64,000 nt of DNA from Salsipaludibacter sp963735045 (GCA_963735045.1 CAVTIZ010000003.1:620001-684000); one strand, 5' to 3'; positions 18,201 through 26,035 are shown, numbered from the stretch's first letter. Notes: generated by a model not told the origin, from the sequence alone. A program made the numbers and translations.

Positions 18201-18959
18201 TTGGCGGTGGACGGCAGCGGTGCCGTCGACGTGTCCGGGGACTGCGCGCCCGCCGCTGGCGAGGCGATCGCGCCGGGCGCGGGCAGCGTGTGCCGCTTCA
18301 CCAACACCGTCCAGGGGTCGCCGGACGAACAGGTCACCCACGAGGTGACCGTGACGGTCGACTTCAGCACCGGGGAGACCGGCGTTGCGACCACCTCTGA
18401 CCCGGTCGTGGTGACCCTCGCCGAGGCGTCGCCGATCGTTGCCCGGATCAACGCCGGCGGCGGTGCGATCGCGGCGACGGATCCGGGCGGACCGGACTGG
18501 GTGGCCGACGACGTCGCCGGGTCCGGTCCGTTCCTGGCCGTGCCGAGCGGGAGCTCACTGGGCGGCTTCTCGGTGCCCGACCGCACCGACGACGTGCAGG
18601 ACTACGTCCCCCAGGCGGTCTACCAGACCGAGCGTTGGGACGGCACCAACGGGGCAGCACCGGACGACCTGACCTGGGAGATCCCGGTCGAGCCCGGTGC
18701 ATCCGTCACCGTCAACCTGTTCATGGCCAACGGGTGGGACGGCACGGACCAGCCGGGCGAGCGTGAGTTCGACGTCTTCATCGAGGAGGTGCTGGCCCTC
18801 GACGAGTTCGACCTGACCGACACGTACGGCCACGCGACCGGTGGCGTCGAGTCCTTCCCGGTCGTCGACGATGGAGACGGCTTGCTCTCGATCATCCTCG
18901 AGCACGGCGTGGGACCACAGAACCCGCTGGTCAACGCCATCGAGGTCCGTACCGACTGA
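15162..18959 (+). CDS. Giant secreted mosaic protein, C-terminal part (after the frameshift)
   Basis: This continues the same protein in the -1 frame; no convincing independent start is visible. It first completes the propeller end (TVWAATYGADSITVFEPGDY), then has Ca-binding thrombospondin-3/dockerin-like repeats (DEDGDGF, DNDGDGTSD, DDDGDGIPD; about 15319-15640), a jelly-roll sandwich domain (15650-16390), Ig-like domains (16400-16690 and 17260-17525) and three malectin-like domains (from 16700, 17560 and 18430, each with an R(I/V)N-GG start, an ETERW-like middle and a VxAIE(I/V) end). A CARDB/DUF11-like domain lies at 18110-18425. There is no LPXTG motif or C-terminal membrane helix, so it is probably released or held by carbohydrate binding. 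With the first part the product would be about 4,570 residues. Confidence 0.82.
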   Translation, partial: TSASEALFGGFGSQPLDVTAQGDAGPFPGTVWAATYGADSITVFEPGDYSDATCTGADDPGLDEDGDGFTNAEEIAAGSDPCNALSTPGGTSCTGADDAALDEDGDGFDNADEIAAGTDPCNGGSQPTDNDGDGTSDVTDTDDDGDGIPDVDDPFAIDATNGIGTTVPVARPLENEDPGTGFYGLGFTGLMTNGTDTWLDQFDDGNLAAGGAVGALTVEEVPPGDAYTDTNTQEYAFQYGVDVDDASAPFVVHTQVESPFFASGGGTQTPANYQSNGLFIGSGSQDDYLKLVFGGNGGPTTQVLLESGGAVDVDQKYGTGVTGDWLAANQVDLQLVVDPAALTAQPRTSLDGGSTWSDLGTPVALPAAWFDGSDDLGLAVGIISTSNGSTPFGATWDFLDVDTVGGGGGNTAPAISGADDVSVTEGETAQVVVDVADADGDALAVDVGSTPDASAFLATDLVENAAGDYTLTLDLAPGAGDAGSYDVTVEADDGTDTTSATLTATVDQPVVQEDVLYRVNVGGDQVAAADGSAPDWGSDSDAAPSAFRVAGGANTYAASSGSAHPGAIDLSDASLTPGVPVDVLEVERWDPEAAPEMLWQFPVDAGTEVEVRLFFAELFGGVDAAGERVFDVSVEGSVPAAFDDIDQFDTAGAKGAFMRSSTAIVEGDTLDVEFLHDVIENPAVKGIEVVRVAPPGNLAPTIDPIDDVTVAEGDSEVVSITASDPDGDDVALDATGLPDFATFDPGTGEFTLAPVTGDAAGSPYTITITADDGNGGMDSVDVAVDVTEPTPAPDPVAVDTFTYGEALFRVNAGGPEVAAADGGVAWESDLEDAESSYLTDAYLAGADNQKNTSSVTVTPTVDATVPTTTPGQVFQTERWDPPAGIEMSWLFPVADGTPVEVRLHFADYNGPTQSAGARVFDVAIEGTTVLDDFDIFDEAGADTGTMRAFVATADADGLGIDLTRVVENPEIRAIEIVELVDATEAEPGADVGFVTRVTNPDTNTGDATVQALELAVDGSGAVDVSGDCAPAAGEAIAPGAGSVCRFTNTVQGSPDEQVTHEVTVTVDFSTGETGVATTSDPVVVTLAEASPIVARINAGGGAIAATDPGGPDWVADDVAGSGPFLAVPSGSSLGGFSVPDRTDDVQDYVPQAVYQTERWDGTNGAAPDDLTWEIPVEPGASVTVNLFMANGWDGTDQPGEREFDVFIEEVLALDEFDLTDTYGHATGGVESFPVVDDGDGLLSIILEHGVGPQNPLVNAIEVRTD

Positions 18960-18987
18960 ATGCGCCGACCGGTGCGCACGGCCGACG

Positions 18988-19012
18988 CGGGCCGGGAGTC
19001 GATCCCGGCCCG
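18988..19012 (+). terminator. Terminator hairpin after the giant gene
   Basis: CGGGCCGGGA (18988-18997) and TCCCGGCCCG (19003-19012) form a perfect 10-bp stem with a 5-base loop, 28 bases after the stop codon. There is no T-run, but the position and strength fit a transcription terminator. Confidence 0.75.
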
Positions 19013-19077
19013 TGGCGGTTTCGAGCACGGCAGCGGCAGCCAGAACCGTTGGTCGACGCCATCGAGGTCACCCGGCG
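19011..19077 (+). pseudogene. Remnant of a malectin-domain C-terminus
   Basis: Beyond the terminator the DNA resembles the end of the giant gene again (18899-18953). With one C supplied in CAGAACCG it would read RGGFEHGSGSQNPLVDAIEV, against LEHGVGPQNPLVNAIEV at the real end. It has no start codon of its own and appears to be debris from a duplicated or exchanged C-terminal domain. Confidence 0.6.
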
Positions 19078-19128
19078 GCCTGACCCACCTGGGCGGTCGC
19101 CGACCAGCGGCAGCGTGCGGCGCGCCGA

Positions 19129-19869
19129 TCAGGCCACGAGGTCGGCGATGACGCCCACGACGGTGTCGAAGAAGTCTGAGCTGGTGTCGAGCACGGCGAA
19201 GTGGTCGGCCTCGACCTCGATGACCCGGGCGTCGCCCCCGACGGCGCGAGCGGCCCGGGCGTAGGCGTGGGCCTGGGTGACGGGCACGTTGCGGTCGTGG
19301 CGGCCATGGACCAGCCGCACGGGCATGGCCAGGGGCACCTGGTCGATGGGTGAGGCCGCCGCCCAGCGCTCGGGCTCCTCCTCGGGCGTCGCCCCCAGCA
19401 GGTCCTGCGTCGCCGTCCCGCCGTCGGAGAGCCGCTCGCGGTGGCCGGTGACCAAATCGGTCAGGGCACTGATCGGGACGACGCCGGCCAGGTCGACGGG
19501 GGTGACGCCGGCGACCCACAGGGCGAGGTGGCCCCCAGCGGAGTGGCCGCTGACGACGACACGGCCACCGTCCAGGTCGTGGTCGGCCACGAGTCCCGGG
19601 ACCAGGTCCAGGGCCGCACGGACGTCGTCGAAGGTGCCGGGCCACCCGCCCCCGTCCTGGCCGACGCGCCGGTACTCGACGTTGAGCGTGGCCCAGTCCG
19701 CCCGGCGGAAGCCGGCGCACATGGGCCGGGCATGGTCCAGGGCGTACTCGGCCCGCCAGAACCCGCCGTGCAGGTGCACGACGAGTGGCAGCCGCCCCTC
19801 GGCCGGAGGTCGTCGGAACTCGGCCCACTGGTGGGGGTCGGGTCCGTACACGTGGCGGGTCGGGGACAC
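19129..19869 (-). CDS. Alpha/beta hydrolase, possible kynurenine formamidase
   Basis: A 246-residue serine hydrolase. The oxyanion motif HGGFW (residues 34-38) and nucleophile elbow GHSAGGHLA are both present, and the C-terminal acid/His lie in HGRHDRNVP and ADHFAVLD. The HGGxW motif and size fit the esterase/BD-FAE and kynurenine formamidase (AFMID) branch, which turns N-formylkynurenine into kynurenine. A kynureninase gene lies 2.4 kb away, which favours that reading, but two unrelated genes intervene and general esterase activity remains possible. GTG start with AGGAGG five bases upstream. Confidence 0.75.
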   Translation of the reverse strand: MSPTRHVYGPDPHQWAEFRRPPAEGRLPLVVHLHGGFWRAEYALDHARPMCAGFRRADWATLNVEYRRVGQDGGGWPGTFDDVRAALDLVPGLVADHDLDGGRVVVSGHSAGGHLALWVAGVTPVDLAGVVPISALTDLVTGHRERLSDGGTATQDLLGATPEEEPERWAAASPIDQVPLAMPVRLVHGRHDRNVPVTQAHAYARAARAVGGDARVIEVEADHFAVLDTSSDFFDTVVGVIADLVA

Positions 19870-19950
19870 GTGGGCCTCCTCCCGACGGCACCGCCGATCG
19901 TGGCGGCGTCCCGGTGGCGGCGGCCGGAGATGGCCGCCGCCGGGTCGTGG

Positions 19951-21267
19951 TCAGCGCCGGGAGCGGCGACGGCGCGAGCGAGCCCCGCCACGCGGGCGGT
20001 TCCTGCCCCCGTCCTTGGCACTGTTGGAGCCCTTCCCGGGGCCGTGGTCGGGACGCGACGGCCGGTCGGTGCTCGATGCGGGCGACCGGCGGGTGGCCGA
20101 CGTCGGCGTCCCGACGGCGCCGAGGTCCATGGACCCGGTCCCCGTCGACAGCCCCAGCGCACGCTGGATGGCGCGTGCATCGGACTGCTGGTCGGGCATG
20201 ACCAGCGACACCACCGTGCCGTCGGCGCCGGCGCGGCCGGTCCGACCCGAGCGGTGCACGTAGTCCTTGTCGCTGCCGGGCAGGTCGTAGTGCACCACCA
20301 GGGCGACGTCGTCGACGTGGATGCCGCGGGCAGCCACGTCCGTGGCGACCAGGGCCTGCACACGCCCGTCGGCGAACTGTGCCAGCGCGCGCTCACGCTG
20401 GTTCTGGTTGCGGTTGCCGTGGATCGCCGCCGTGGTCACGCCGGCCTTGGCCAGTTGCTTGGCCAGGCGATCGGCCCCGCGCTTGGTGCGGGTGAAGACG
20501 ATGGCGGGCGAGGTCTGGCGCAGCAGCGCGATGGTCTGGGGGCGACGGTCCTGGCTCGTGGTGGCCCAGAAGTGGTGGTCGACGTCGCCGGACTCCTCGA
20601 CGGGGTCCTCGGCCACGTGGCGGGCCGGGTCATGCTGGTAGTGGCGGACGAGCACGTCGATGTCGCCGTCCAGCGTCGCCGAGAACAGCAGCGTCTGGCG
20701 ATCGTCTGCGGTGCGGTCCAGCAGGCGACGGACCTCGGGGAGGAAGCCCATGTCGGCCATGCGGTCGGCTTCGTCCAGCACGACGACCTGCACACGCGAC
20801 AGGTCGCAGGCGCCGCGCTGGACCAGGTCGGCGAGGCGGCCGGGGGTGGCCACCAGGACGTCGATGCCCGAGCGCAGCCGCGAGATGTCGCGCTTGATGT
20901 TGGTGCCGCCGTAGACGGTGGCCACGCGACGGTCGACCAGTGCCGCCAACGGTTCCATGGCGTCGCGCACCTGGCCGGCGAGTTCACGGGTGGGGGTCAG
21001 GACCAGCGCCGACGGGCGCCGGGACGCGGCCCGGGGCACGCGCAGCAGGGTCGGCACCGAGAACGCCAGCGTCTTGCCCGAGCCGGTGGGGGCCCGGCCG
21101 CAGACGTCCCGGCCTGCGAGGGCGTCGGGGATGGTGGCCGCCTGGATCGGGAACGGGGCGTCGATGCCGCGGTCGCGGAGGTCGTCGACGAAGTCGGCGG
21201 GCAGGCCGAGGTCGGCGAAGGTGGTGGTGTCGGACGTGGTGTCCGACGGGGACAGGGTGGTGGTCAT
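19951..21267 (-). CDS. DEAD-box ATP-dependent RNA helicase
   Basis: About 438 residues. The Q motif is near FADLGLP...PIQ. Motif I is PTGSGKT, motif II is the literal DEAD box (VLDEADRM), motif III is SAT, and motif VI is HRSGRTGRAG. Both RecA-like domains are therefore complete. The C-terminal 60 or so residues are basic and glycine/arginine-rich (RPRGGARSRRRRSRR end), suited to RNA binding. It probably remodels structured RNA or ribosome precursors, like RhlE/CsdA. Start: ATG 21267 (MTTTLSP); an in-frame GTG at 21294 is an alternative, and neither has a strong ribosome site. Confidence 0.92.
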   Translation of the reverse strand: MTTTLSPSDTTSDTTTFADLGLPADFVDDLRDRGIDAPFPIQAATIPDALAGRDVCGRAPTGSGKTLAFSVPTLLRVPRAASRRPSALVLTPTRELAGQVRDAMEPLAALVDRRVATVYGGTNIKRDISRLRSGIDVLVATPGRLADLVQRGACDLSRVQVVVLDEADRMADMGFLPEVRRLLDRTADDRQTLLFSATLDGDIDVLVRHYQHDPARHVAEDPVEESGDVDHHFWATTSQDRRPQTIALLRQTSPAIVFTRTKRGADRLAKQLAKAGVTTAAIHGNRNQNQRERALAQFADGRVQALVATDVAARGIHVDDVALVVHYDLPGSDKDYVHRSGRTGRAGADGTVVSLVMPDQQSDARAIQRALGLSTGTGSMDLGAVGTPTSATRRSPASSTDRPSRPDHGPGKGSNSAKDGGRNRPRGGARSRRRRSRR

Positions 21268-21625
21268 GGAGGATTCTCTCGCGGCAGCCCGCACGGGGCG
21301 CCAGAAGTGGTCCGCGCAGGCCGGGTCGTCCCGGGGCGCGGGAGCGGGGCGTCGGACGACGCCTCACGTGCGTGAACACGCACGGCAGAGTTCGGCGGAA
21401 GGCCGAGGGACTCGCATCGGGGCGCGGGAACGCATCTGGCGTGGGCCCGCGAGGCCGGTGCACGTGTTGCGCGGTCGGGTCGGACGATGCCCGGTCGACC
21501 AGCGTGCTCACCACGGTACCGGGCCGTTCGCCGGCCGTGCGACCACTCGCGTCCGGTCGGGTCCTGCCGGGACGGAGGACGGGGACGGCGGCCGGGACGC
21601 CGGCACCGGCGCCCGCGGGCTCGGG
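21268..21625 (-). other. Non-coding leader of the helicase gene
   Basis: About 358 bases between the helicase and the next gene, which lies upstream on the same strand. No ORF looks real. A short hairpin CGTGCG-TGAACA-CGCACG sits near 21369-21386. Long structured leaders are common in autoregulated RNA-helicase mRNAs; here that is only a possibility. Confidence 0.35.
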
Positions 21626-22081
21626 TCAGTCGCTGGCGACCACCGTGGTGACCGGGAGCTCGGTGACGTGGTCGAGCCGGGCGGGAAGGTCCACCTTCAA
21701 CCAGTGCGAGATGCCGTGGGGGAGGGTCGAGACCAGGATCTCGTCGTAGGTCCCGCGCAGCAGGCAGGTCTTCACCGAGTTGACGGCGTCAGAGGTGCCC
21801 ACCTCGCCCGTGGCCGTCCCGCCCAGCGCCTCGATGGCCTCGACCATTCGCTCGAGGCGGTGTTGAGCACGCTCGCGGGCCACCTCCATGGCGTTGTCGC
21901 GACTGCGGTGGTCGGGACGGAAGGACGGGTTCCACACGACCCGTCGGGAGGACTCCAGGCCCGGCTTGGTCACGGGCACGACCACGTGGAACGCCCGGCG
22001 ACCGTCCCGGATCCGCTGTCGGACCTCGGCCTGGAGGTCGGGGCCTCCGAGGGTCTGGTTGGCGACGACGAGGCAGGTCAT
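21626..22081 (-). CDS. UspA-like protein
   Basis: A 151-residue protein: an N-terminal beta strand (TCLVVANQTLGG), a region with many acidic/basic helices, and a C-terminal YDEILVSTLPHGISHWLKVDLP block. That block is typical of a conserved actinobacterial family with the universal-stress-protein fold, although the ATP loop G-x2-G-x9-G is not clear here. Probably cytoplasmic; stress function is inferred. ATG 22081 is preceded by GGAGGG. The gene is divergent from kynU. Confidence 0.7.
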   Translation of the reverse strand: MTCLVVANQTLGGPDLQAEVRQRIRDGRRAFHVVVPVTKPGLESSRRVVWNPSFRPDHRSRDNAMEVARERAQHRLERMVEAIEALGGTATGEVGTSDAVNSVKTCLLRGTYDEILVSTLPHGISHWLKVDLPARLDHVTELPVTTVVASD

Positions 22082-22261
22082 GGGCCCTCCGGAACTCGCT
22101 TCCACCTCCACCCTGCCGGGCCCGGGACGAGTCGTCAAGGGGGTGCACGCGGGGAGCGGACCAAACCGGGGTGGCCCACGGGCCCGTCGTCGTGACCCGC
22201 TCGCGACGTGGCCGGGCCGGAGAGGCGGCACACTCGGGAGTCGACGACGACCGGACCGACC

Positions 22262-23551
22262 ATGGCGACGATCCCGCGCGGACCCTTTCCGGACCTCGAC
22301 GGGTTCGGGCAGGCTCGCCGGCTGGACGCGGCCGATCCGCTCGCCGGCGAGGCGGGCGCGTTCGTGGTGGCCGAGCCGGACCTGCTCTACCTCGACGGGA
22401 ACTCGCTGGGCCGGCTGCCGCGGGCGGCGATGGAGCGCGTGGACGAGGTGGTGCGCCACGAGTGGGGCGAGCGCCTCATCCGGTCCTGGAACGAGGGTTG
22501 GTGGGATGCGCCCACGCGCCTGGGCGACCTGCTCGCCCCGGTCGTCGGTGCCCGCCCCGGCGAGGTCGTGCTGTCGGAGTCGACCTCCACGAACCTGTTC
22601 AAGCTCGCCGTGGCGGCCCTGCGGGCGCGCCCCGGCCGCCACACCATCGTGACCGACGACCTCAACTTCCCCACCGACAACCACGTGCTGTCCGGCGTGG
22701 CCGACCTGCAGGGGGACAGCCGGCTGGTGACGGTGCCGAGCCCCGACGGGGTGCACGGCCCGGTGGACGAACTCGTGGCGGCGCTGGACACCGACACGGC
22801 GTTGGTGTCGCTCAGCCACGTGTGCTTCAAGTCGGGCTACGCCTGGGACGTCGGTGCGGTGACCGCCGCCGCGCACGAGGTCGGTGCCCTGGTGCTGTGG
22901 GACTGCAGCCACTCGGTGGGGTCGATGCCGGTCGACCTCGCCCGCCACGACGTCGACCTGGCGGTGGGCTGCACCTACAAGTACCTGAACGGGGGACCGG
23001 GGGCCCCCGCGTTCGCCTACGTGCGCACCGACCTGCAGGACGAGCTCGACAACCCCATCACGGGCTGGTGGGGCCACGACGAGCCGTTCGGCTTCGAGCT
23101 GGCGTTCCGGCCCACGTCGGGGATCCGCCGCACCAGCGTGGGGACCATGCCGATGCTGTCGCTGCTGGCCACCGAGCCCGGCATCGCCCAGGTGGCGCGG
23201 GTCGGCATCGACGCAATCCGTGCCAAGTCGGTCGCCCTGACCTCGTTGCTGGTCGAGCTGTCGGCCGAGCACCTCGAGCCGCTGGGGTTCTCGCTGGCCT
23301 CGCCGTCGGAGCCGTCGCGCCGGGGTGGTCACGTGTCCCTCGCCCACCCCGAGGCCTGGGGGGTCACGCGCGCCCTGGTCGAGGAGGCCGCGGTCGTCCC
23401 GGACTTCCGCGCGCCCGACGTCGTGCGCCTCGGCCTGTCGCCGCTCACGACGTCGTTCATGGACGTCCACACCGCAGTCGGCCGCATCCGCGAGGTCGTG
23501 GTGGCCCAGCGCCACCTCGCGCACGCCGACGCCGACCTCGCCGTCACCTGA
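22262..23551 (+). CDS. kynU: Kynureninase
   Basis: PLP-dependent fold-type I enzyme of 429 residues that splits kynurenine to anthranilate and alanine (and 3-hydroxykynurenine to 3-hydroxyanthranilate). The PLP lysine sits in CTYKYLNGG (Lys240), and the cofactor pocket Asp/His in LVLWDCSHSVG. The N-terminal LYLDGNSLGRLP and the later GHDEPFGF and TSGIRRTSVGTMP motifs are characteristic kynureninase signatures. It starts at ATG 22262. A small AsnC-type sensor gene follows after 59 bases. With the hydrolase at 19.1 kb it suggests tryptophan breakdown; tryptophan dioxygenase is not in the window. Confidence 0.93.
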   Translation: MATIPRGPFPDLDGFGQARRLDAADPLAGEAGAFVVAEPDLLYLDGNSLGRLPRAAMERVDEVVRHEWGERLIRSWNEGWWDAPTRLGDLLAPVVGARPGEVVLSESTSTNLFKLAVAALRARPGRHTIVTDDLNFPTDNHVLSGVADLQGDSRLVTVPSPDGVHGPVDELVAALDTDTALVSLSHVCFKSGYAWDVGAVTAAAHEVGALVLWDCSHSVGSMPVDLARHDVDLAVGCTYKYLNGGPGAPAFAYVRTDLQDELDNPITGWWGHDEPFGFELAFRPTSGIRRTSVGTMPMLSLLATEPGIAQVARVGIDAIRAKSVALTSLLVELSAEHLEPLGFSLASPSEPSRRGGHVSLAHPEAWGVTRALVEEAAVVPDFRAPDVVRLGLSPLTTSFMDVHTAVGRIREVVVAQRHLAHADADLAVT

Positions 23552-23558
23552 CACCGCC

Positions 23559-23564
23559 TAGGAT
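23559..23564 (+). promoter_or_regulatory. Candidate -10 element TAGGAT
   Basis: TAGGAT lies 47 bases before the AsnC-sensor ATG and eight bases after the kynU stop. The same hexamer recurs before several genes in this window. No clear -35 is visible. Confidence 0.35.
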
Positions 23565-23610
23565 CGGCGCCGGACGTCCCCCGCCGCGGCCGAGTCCCGA
23601 GGAGCCCGCC

Positions 23611-23892
23611 ATGATCCACGCCTTCGTGCTCATGAACGTCGCGCCCGAGCACATCGCCGAGGTTGCCGAGCGCACCGCCGAGTTCGCCGGGGTGCAGTCG
23701 GCCCACTCGGTCGCCGGGACCGAGGCCGACGTCGTGGCCGTCCTGGCGGTCTCGACCCACGAAGACATCGCACGGGTCGTCACCGAGCGCCTCGTGACCC
23801 TGCCCGGGATCCTGTCGACGCGCACGATGATCGCGTTCCGAACCTTCTCGTCCAGCGAGCTCGATGCGGCCTACGAGGGCTTCGGCGACTGA
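23611..23892 (+). CDS. Stand-alone AsnC/Lrp ligand-binding (RAM) domain protein
   Basis: A 93-residue protein consisting only of the beta-alpha-beta sensor domain of Lrp/AsnC regulators. It begins MIHAFVLMNVAP, has the expected VAGTEADVVAVLAV strand, and ends with a STRTMIAFRTF segment. The helix-turn-helix DNA-binding half is absent. Proteins of this kind assemble as dimers or octamers and may bind amino acids or partner with full-length Lrp proteins. GAGGAG precedes the ATG. Its position behind kynU suggests sensing of tryptophan or kynurenine-pathway amino acids, which is inference. Confidence 0.85.
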   Translation: MIHAFVLMNVAPEHIAEVAERTAEFAGVQSAHSVAGTEADVVAVLAVSTHEDIARVVTERLVTLPGILSTRTMIAFRTFSSSELDAAYEGFGD

Positions 23893-23929
23893 CCGTCGTC
23901 GGGCGGGTCCCGATCCGGCAGCCGGCGGG

Positions 23930-25090
23930 TCAGCGCGACAGGCCGGCGAGGAAGCCCTCGACGGCGTCGCTGGCGACCCGGAGTCGCCACGTCTCCACGA
24001 ACTCGCCCCGTTGGTGGGCCTGGTCGGTGCGCCCGGGTCCGAAGTTGACCGCCGGGACGTCCCGGGCCGCGAACCTCGCCACGTCGGTCCAGGCCTGCTT
24101 GGCCGCCACCGGGGCGTCGACCGCGGCGATGAAGGCGCGGCTGACCGGACGGTCGGCCAGCGGCGGGGCGGGGATCGCCCGGTCCGTGACCACGACCGAC
24201 ACGTCGAGGTCGAGGTCGTCGGCCAGCGCGGCGACCCGGGCCGCCAGTTCCTCCTCGGCGGCCACCACGTCCCGGCTTGGGCTGAACCTGAAGTTGAGGT
24301 TGATGGTGAGGGCGCCGGGGACGACGTTTCTCCCGTTCTCGGTGTGCACCTGGGTGACGGACCAGACGTCGCGGAAGACCACGCCGTCGACGGTGACCTC
24401 GACCGGCTCGAGGTCGTGGAACGCCGCCAGCAGCCGGCCGGCGGCGGTGGCGGCGTTGTGGCCCTGCCACGGACGTGCCGAGTGGGCCTGTCGGCCGTGC
24501 ACGGTCAGGGTCGCGTGGAGCCCACCGAGGCACCCGAGCTGGACCTCGCCGTCGGTGGGTTCCAGGATCACGGCCAGGTCGGCATCGGCGAGCCACGGCA
24601 GGTGATCGAGGACGGCGGCCAGTTCGTTGTCCTCGGCCGGGCCCTCCTCGGCGGCGTAGAGCACGAGGGCCACGTCGGCCTCGGAGGACAGGTCGCCATC
24701 CGCCAGACGCTCGAAGGCGCGCATGGCCACCACGTTGCCGCCCTTCATGTCCGACGTCCCCCGGCCGACGACGACGTCGACGCCGTCGACCCGTTCCCGT
24801 CGTGGTTCCCGATCGGCCGGCGTCGGCGCCACCACATCGAGGTGGCCGACCAGCAGCACCAGCGGCCGGTCCGGTCGCCGGCCCGGGGACGGCGTGACGA
24901 CCAGCGAGTTCATCACCCGCTCGACGACGTCGCCGCGCTGCCGGTGGTGGTCGGCCACCGCGTCGGCGATGGGTCCCTCGTCCCCGGTCTCGCAGGCCAG
25001 CGCGCAGTGGTCGAGCAGGCGGCGGACGAGGTCGGTGGTGACCTCGTCGTCCAGCACCGTCCCGTCGGGGGCGGGCACCGGTGTGGTCAT
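23930..25090 (-). CDS. dapE: Succinyl-diaminopimelate desuccinylase
   Basis: M20-family di-zinc amidohydrolase of 386 residues that frees L,L-diaminopimelate from its succinyl derivative, for lysine and peptidoglycan. Metal ligands are visible in GHLDVV (His/Asp), GRGTSDMKGG (bridging Asp), AAEEGP (catalytic Glu pair) and ILEPTDGE; the C-terminal zinc His lies in the DQAHQRGEFV region. NFGPGRTDQAHQ is the classic actinobacterial DapE end. dapD lies 52 bases upstream on the same strand, so the two probably form an operon. ATG start with GGAG upstream. Confidence 0.93.
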   Translation of the reverse strand: MTTPVPAPDGTVLDDEVTTDLVRRLLDHCALACETGDEGPIADAVADHHRQRGDVVERVMNSLVVTPSPGRRPDRPLVLLVGHLDVVAPTPADREPRRERVDGVDVVVGRGTSDMKGGNVVAMRAFERLADGDLSSEADVALVLYAAEEGPAEDNELAAVLDHLPWLADADLAVILEPTDGEVQLGCLGGLHATLTVHGRQAHSARPWQGHNAATAAGRLLAAFHDLEPVEVTVDGVVFRDVWSVTQVHTENGRNVVPGALTINLNFRFSPSRDVVAAEEELAARVAALADDLDLDVSVVVTDRAIPAPPLADRPVSRAFIAAVDAPVAAKQAWTDVARFAARDVPAVNFGPGRTDQAHQRGEFVETWRLRVASDAVEGFLAGLSR

Positions 25091-25142
25091 GGTGGCTCCG
25101 TGGTTCCGGGCGTGGCCGGTGGCGGGCGCGATCGCCGTCGGG

Positions 25143-25976
25143 TCAGACCTGGACGGCGAACTCGCGCAGGGTGTCGTTCAAGGAGGTCTTGGCAGTGGTG
25201 GACTCGGTTCGGCGACCGATGATCAGGGCACACGGGAGCTGCCACGTGCCGGCTGGGAACGCCTTGGGGCGCGTGCCGGGGATGACGACCGCGCCCGCGG
25301 GGACACGCCCCCGCACCTCGACCGGCTCGTCCCCGGTGACGTCGATGATCGGGGTGGACCGGGTCAGGACCGTGTTGGCGCCGATGACGGCGCCGGCCCC
25401 CACCTGCACCCCCTCCACGATGATCGAGCGCGACCCGACGAAGCAGTCGTCCCCGATCACGACCGGGGTCGCACCGGCCGGCTCGAGCACGCCGCCGATG
25501 CCCACGCCGCCGGACAGGTGCACGTCACGGCCGACCTGGGCGCACGAACCGACCGTGGCCCACGTGTCCACCATCGTCCCCGCCCCGACCCAGGCACCGA
25601 TGTTGACGTAGCCCGGCATCAGCACGACCCCGCGCTGGAGGTGGGCCCCGTGGCGCGCGGTGCCGGGCGGGACCACCCGCACGCCCGCGTCGGCGTACCC
25701 GGTCTTGAGGGCGACCTTGTCGTGGTACTCGTAGGGCCCGACCTCCACGGTCTGCATCTCCGCCTGGCGGAACAGGAGCAGGATCGCCTGCTTGGCCCAC
25801 GTGTTGACCACCCACTCGCCGTCGTCGCCGGGCTCGGCCACCCGGACCTCGCCGCGGTCCAGCAGGTCGATGGTGTCGGTGACGGCGCGGCGCGCGGCCT
25901 CGGAGCGCCAGGCGTCGTCGCTGGCGGTGGCCTCGGCGATGGCGGCCTGCAGGTCACTGGTGTCGGGGGTCGTCAC
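25143..25976 (-). CDS. dapD: 2,3,4,5-tetrahydropyridine-2,6-dicarboxylate N-succinyltransferase
   Basis: A 277-residue enzyme close in length to E. coli DapD (274). It puts succinyl from succinyl-CoA on tetrahydrodipicolinate. The left-handed beta-helix hexapeptide pattern is obvious (YVNIGAWVGAGTMVDTWATVGSCAQVG, split here as a run of V/I-G-A/T turns), followed by VGSRSIIVEGVQVG and a mobile C-terminal tail. GTG start with GAGGA upstream. It leads the dapD-dapE pair. The gene is divergent from the DUF368 gene, with a TAGGAT -10-like box at 26036-26041 on its strand. Confidence 0.94.
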   Translation of the reverse strand: MTTPDTSDLQAAIAEATASDDAWRSEAARRAVTDTIDLLDRGEVRVAEPGDDGEWVVNTWAKQAILLLFRQAEMQTVEVGPYEYHDKVALKTGYADAGVRVVPPGTARHGAHLQRGVVLMPGYVNIGAWVGAGTMVDTWATVGSCAQVGRDVHLSGGVGIGGVLEPAGATPVVIGDDCFVGSRSIIVEGVQVGAGAVIGANTVLTRSTPIIDVTGDEPVEVRGRVPAGAVVIPGTRPKAFPAGTWQLPCALIIGRRTESTTAKTSLNDTLREFAVQV

Positions 25977-26035
25977 GATGGTCCTCGGGCAGGGATGTCG
26001 GTCGTGGTGGCCCGGTTCGGGGCCGGGAGTCCGTC

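Noticed and set aside
15132..18341. A long minus-strand open frame opposite the C-terminal part of the giant gene
   Set aside because: Low-complexity Val/Arg/Asp-rich translation with no family motif; the plus strand carries clear malectin and Ig domains.
21295..21625. A cold-shock or riboswitch element upstream of the helicase
   Set aside because: Only a short hairpin is visible; no known riboswitch core or cold-shock box can be recognised by eye.
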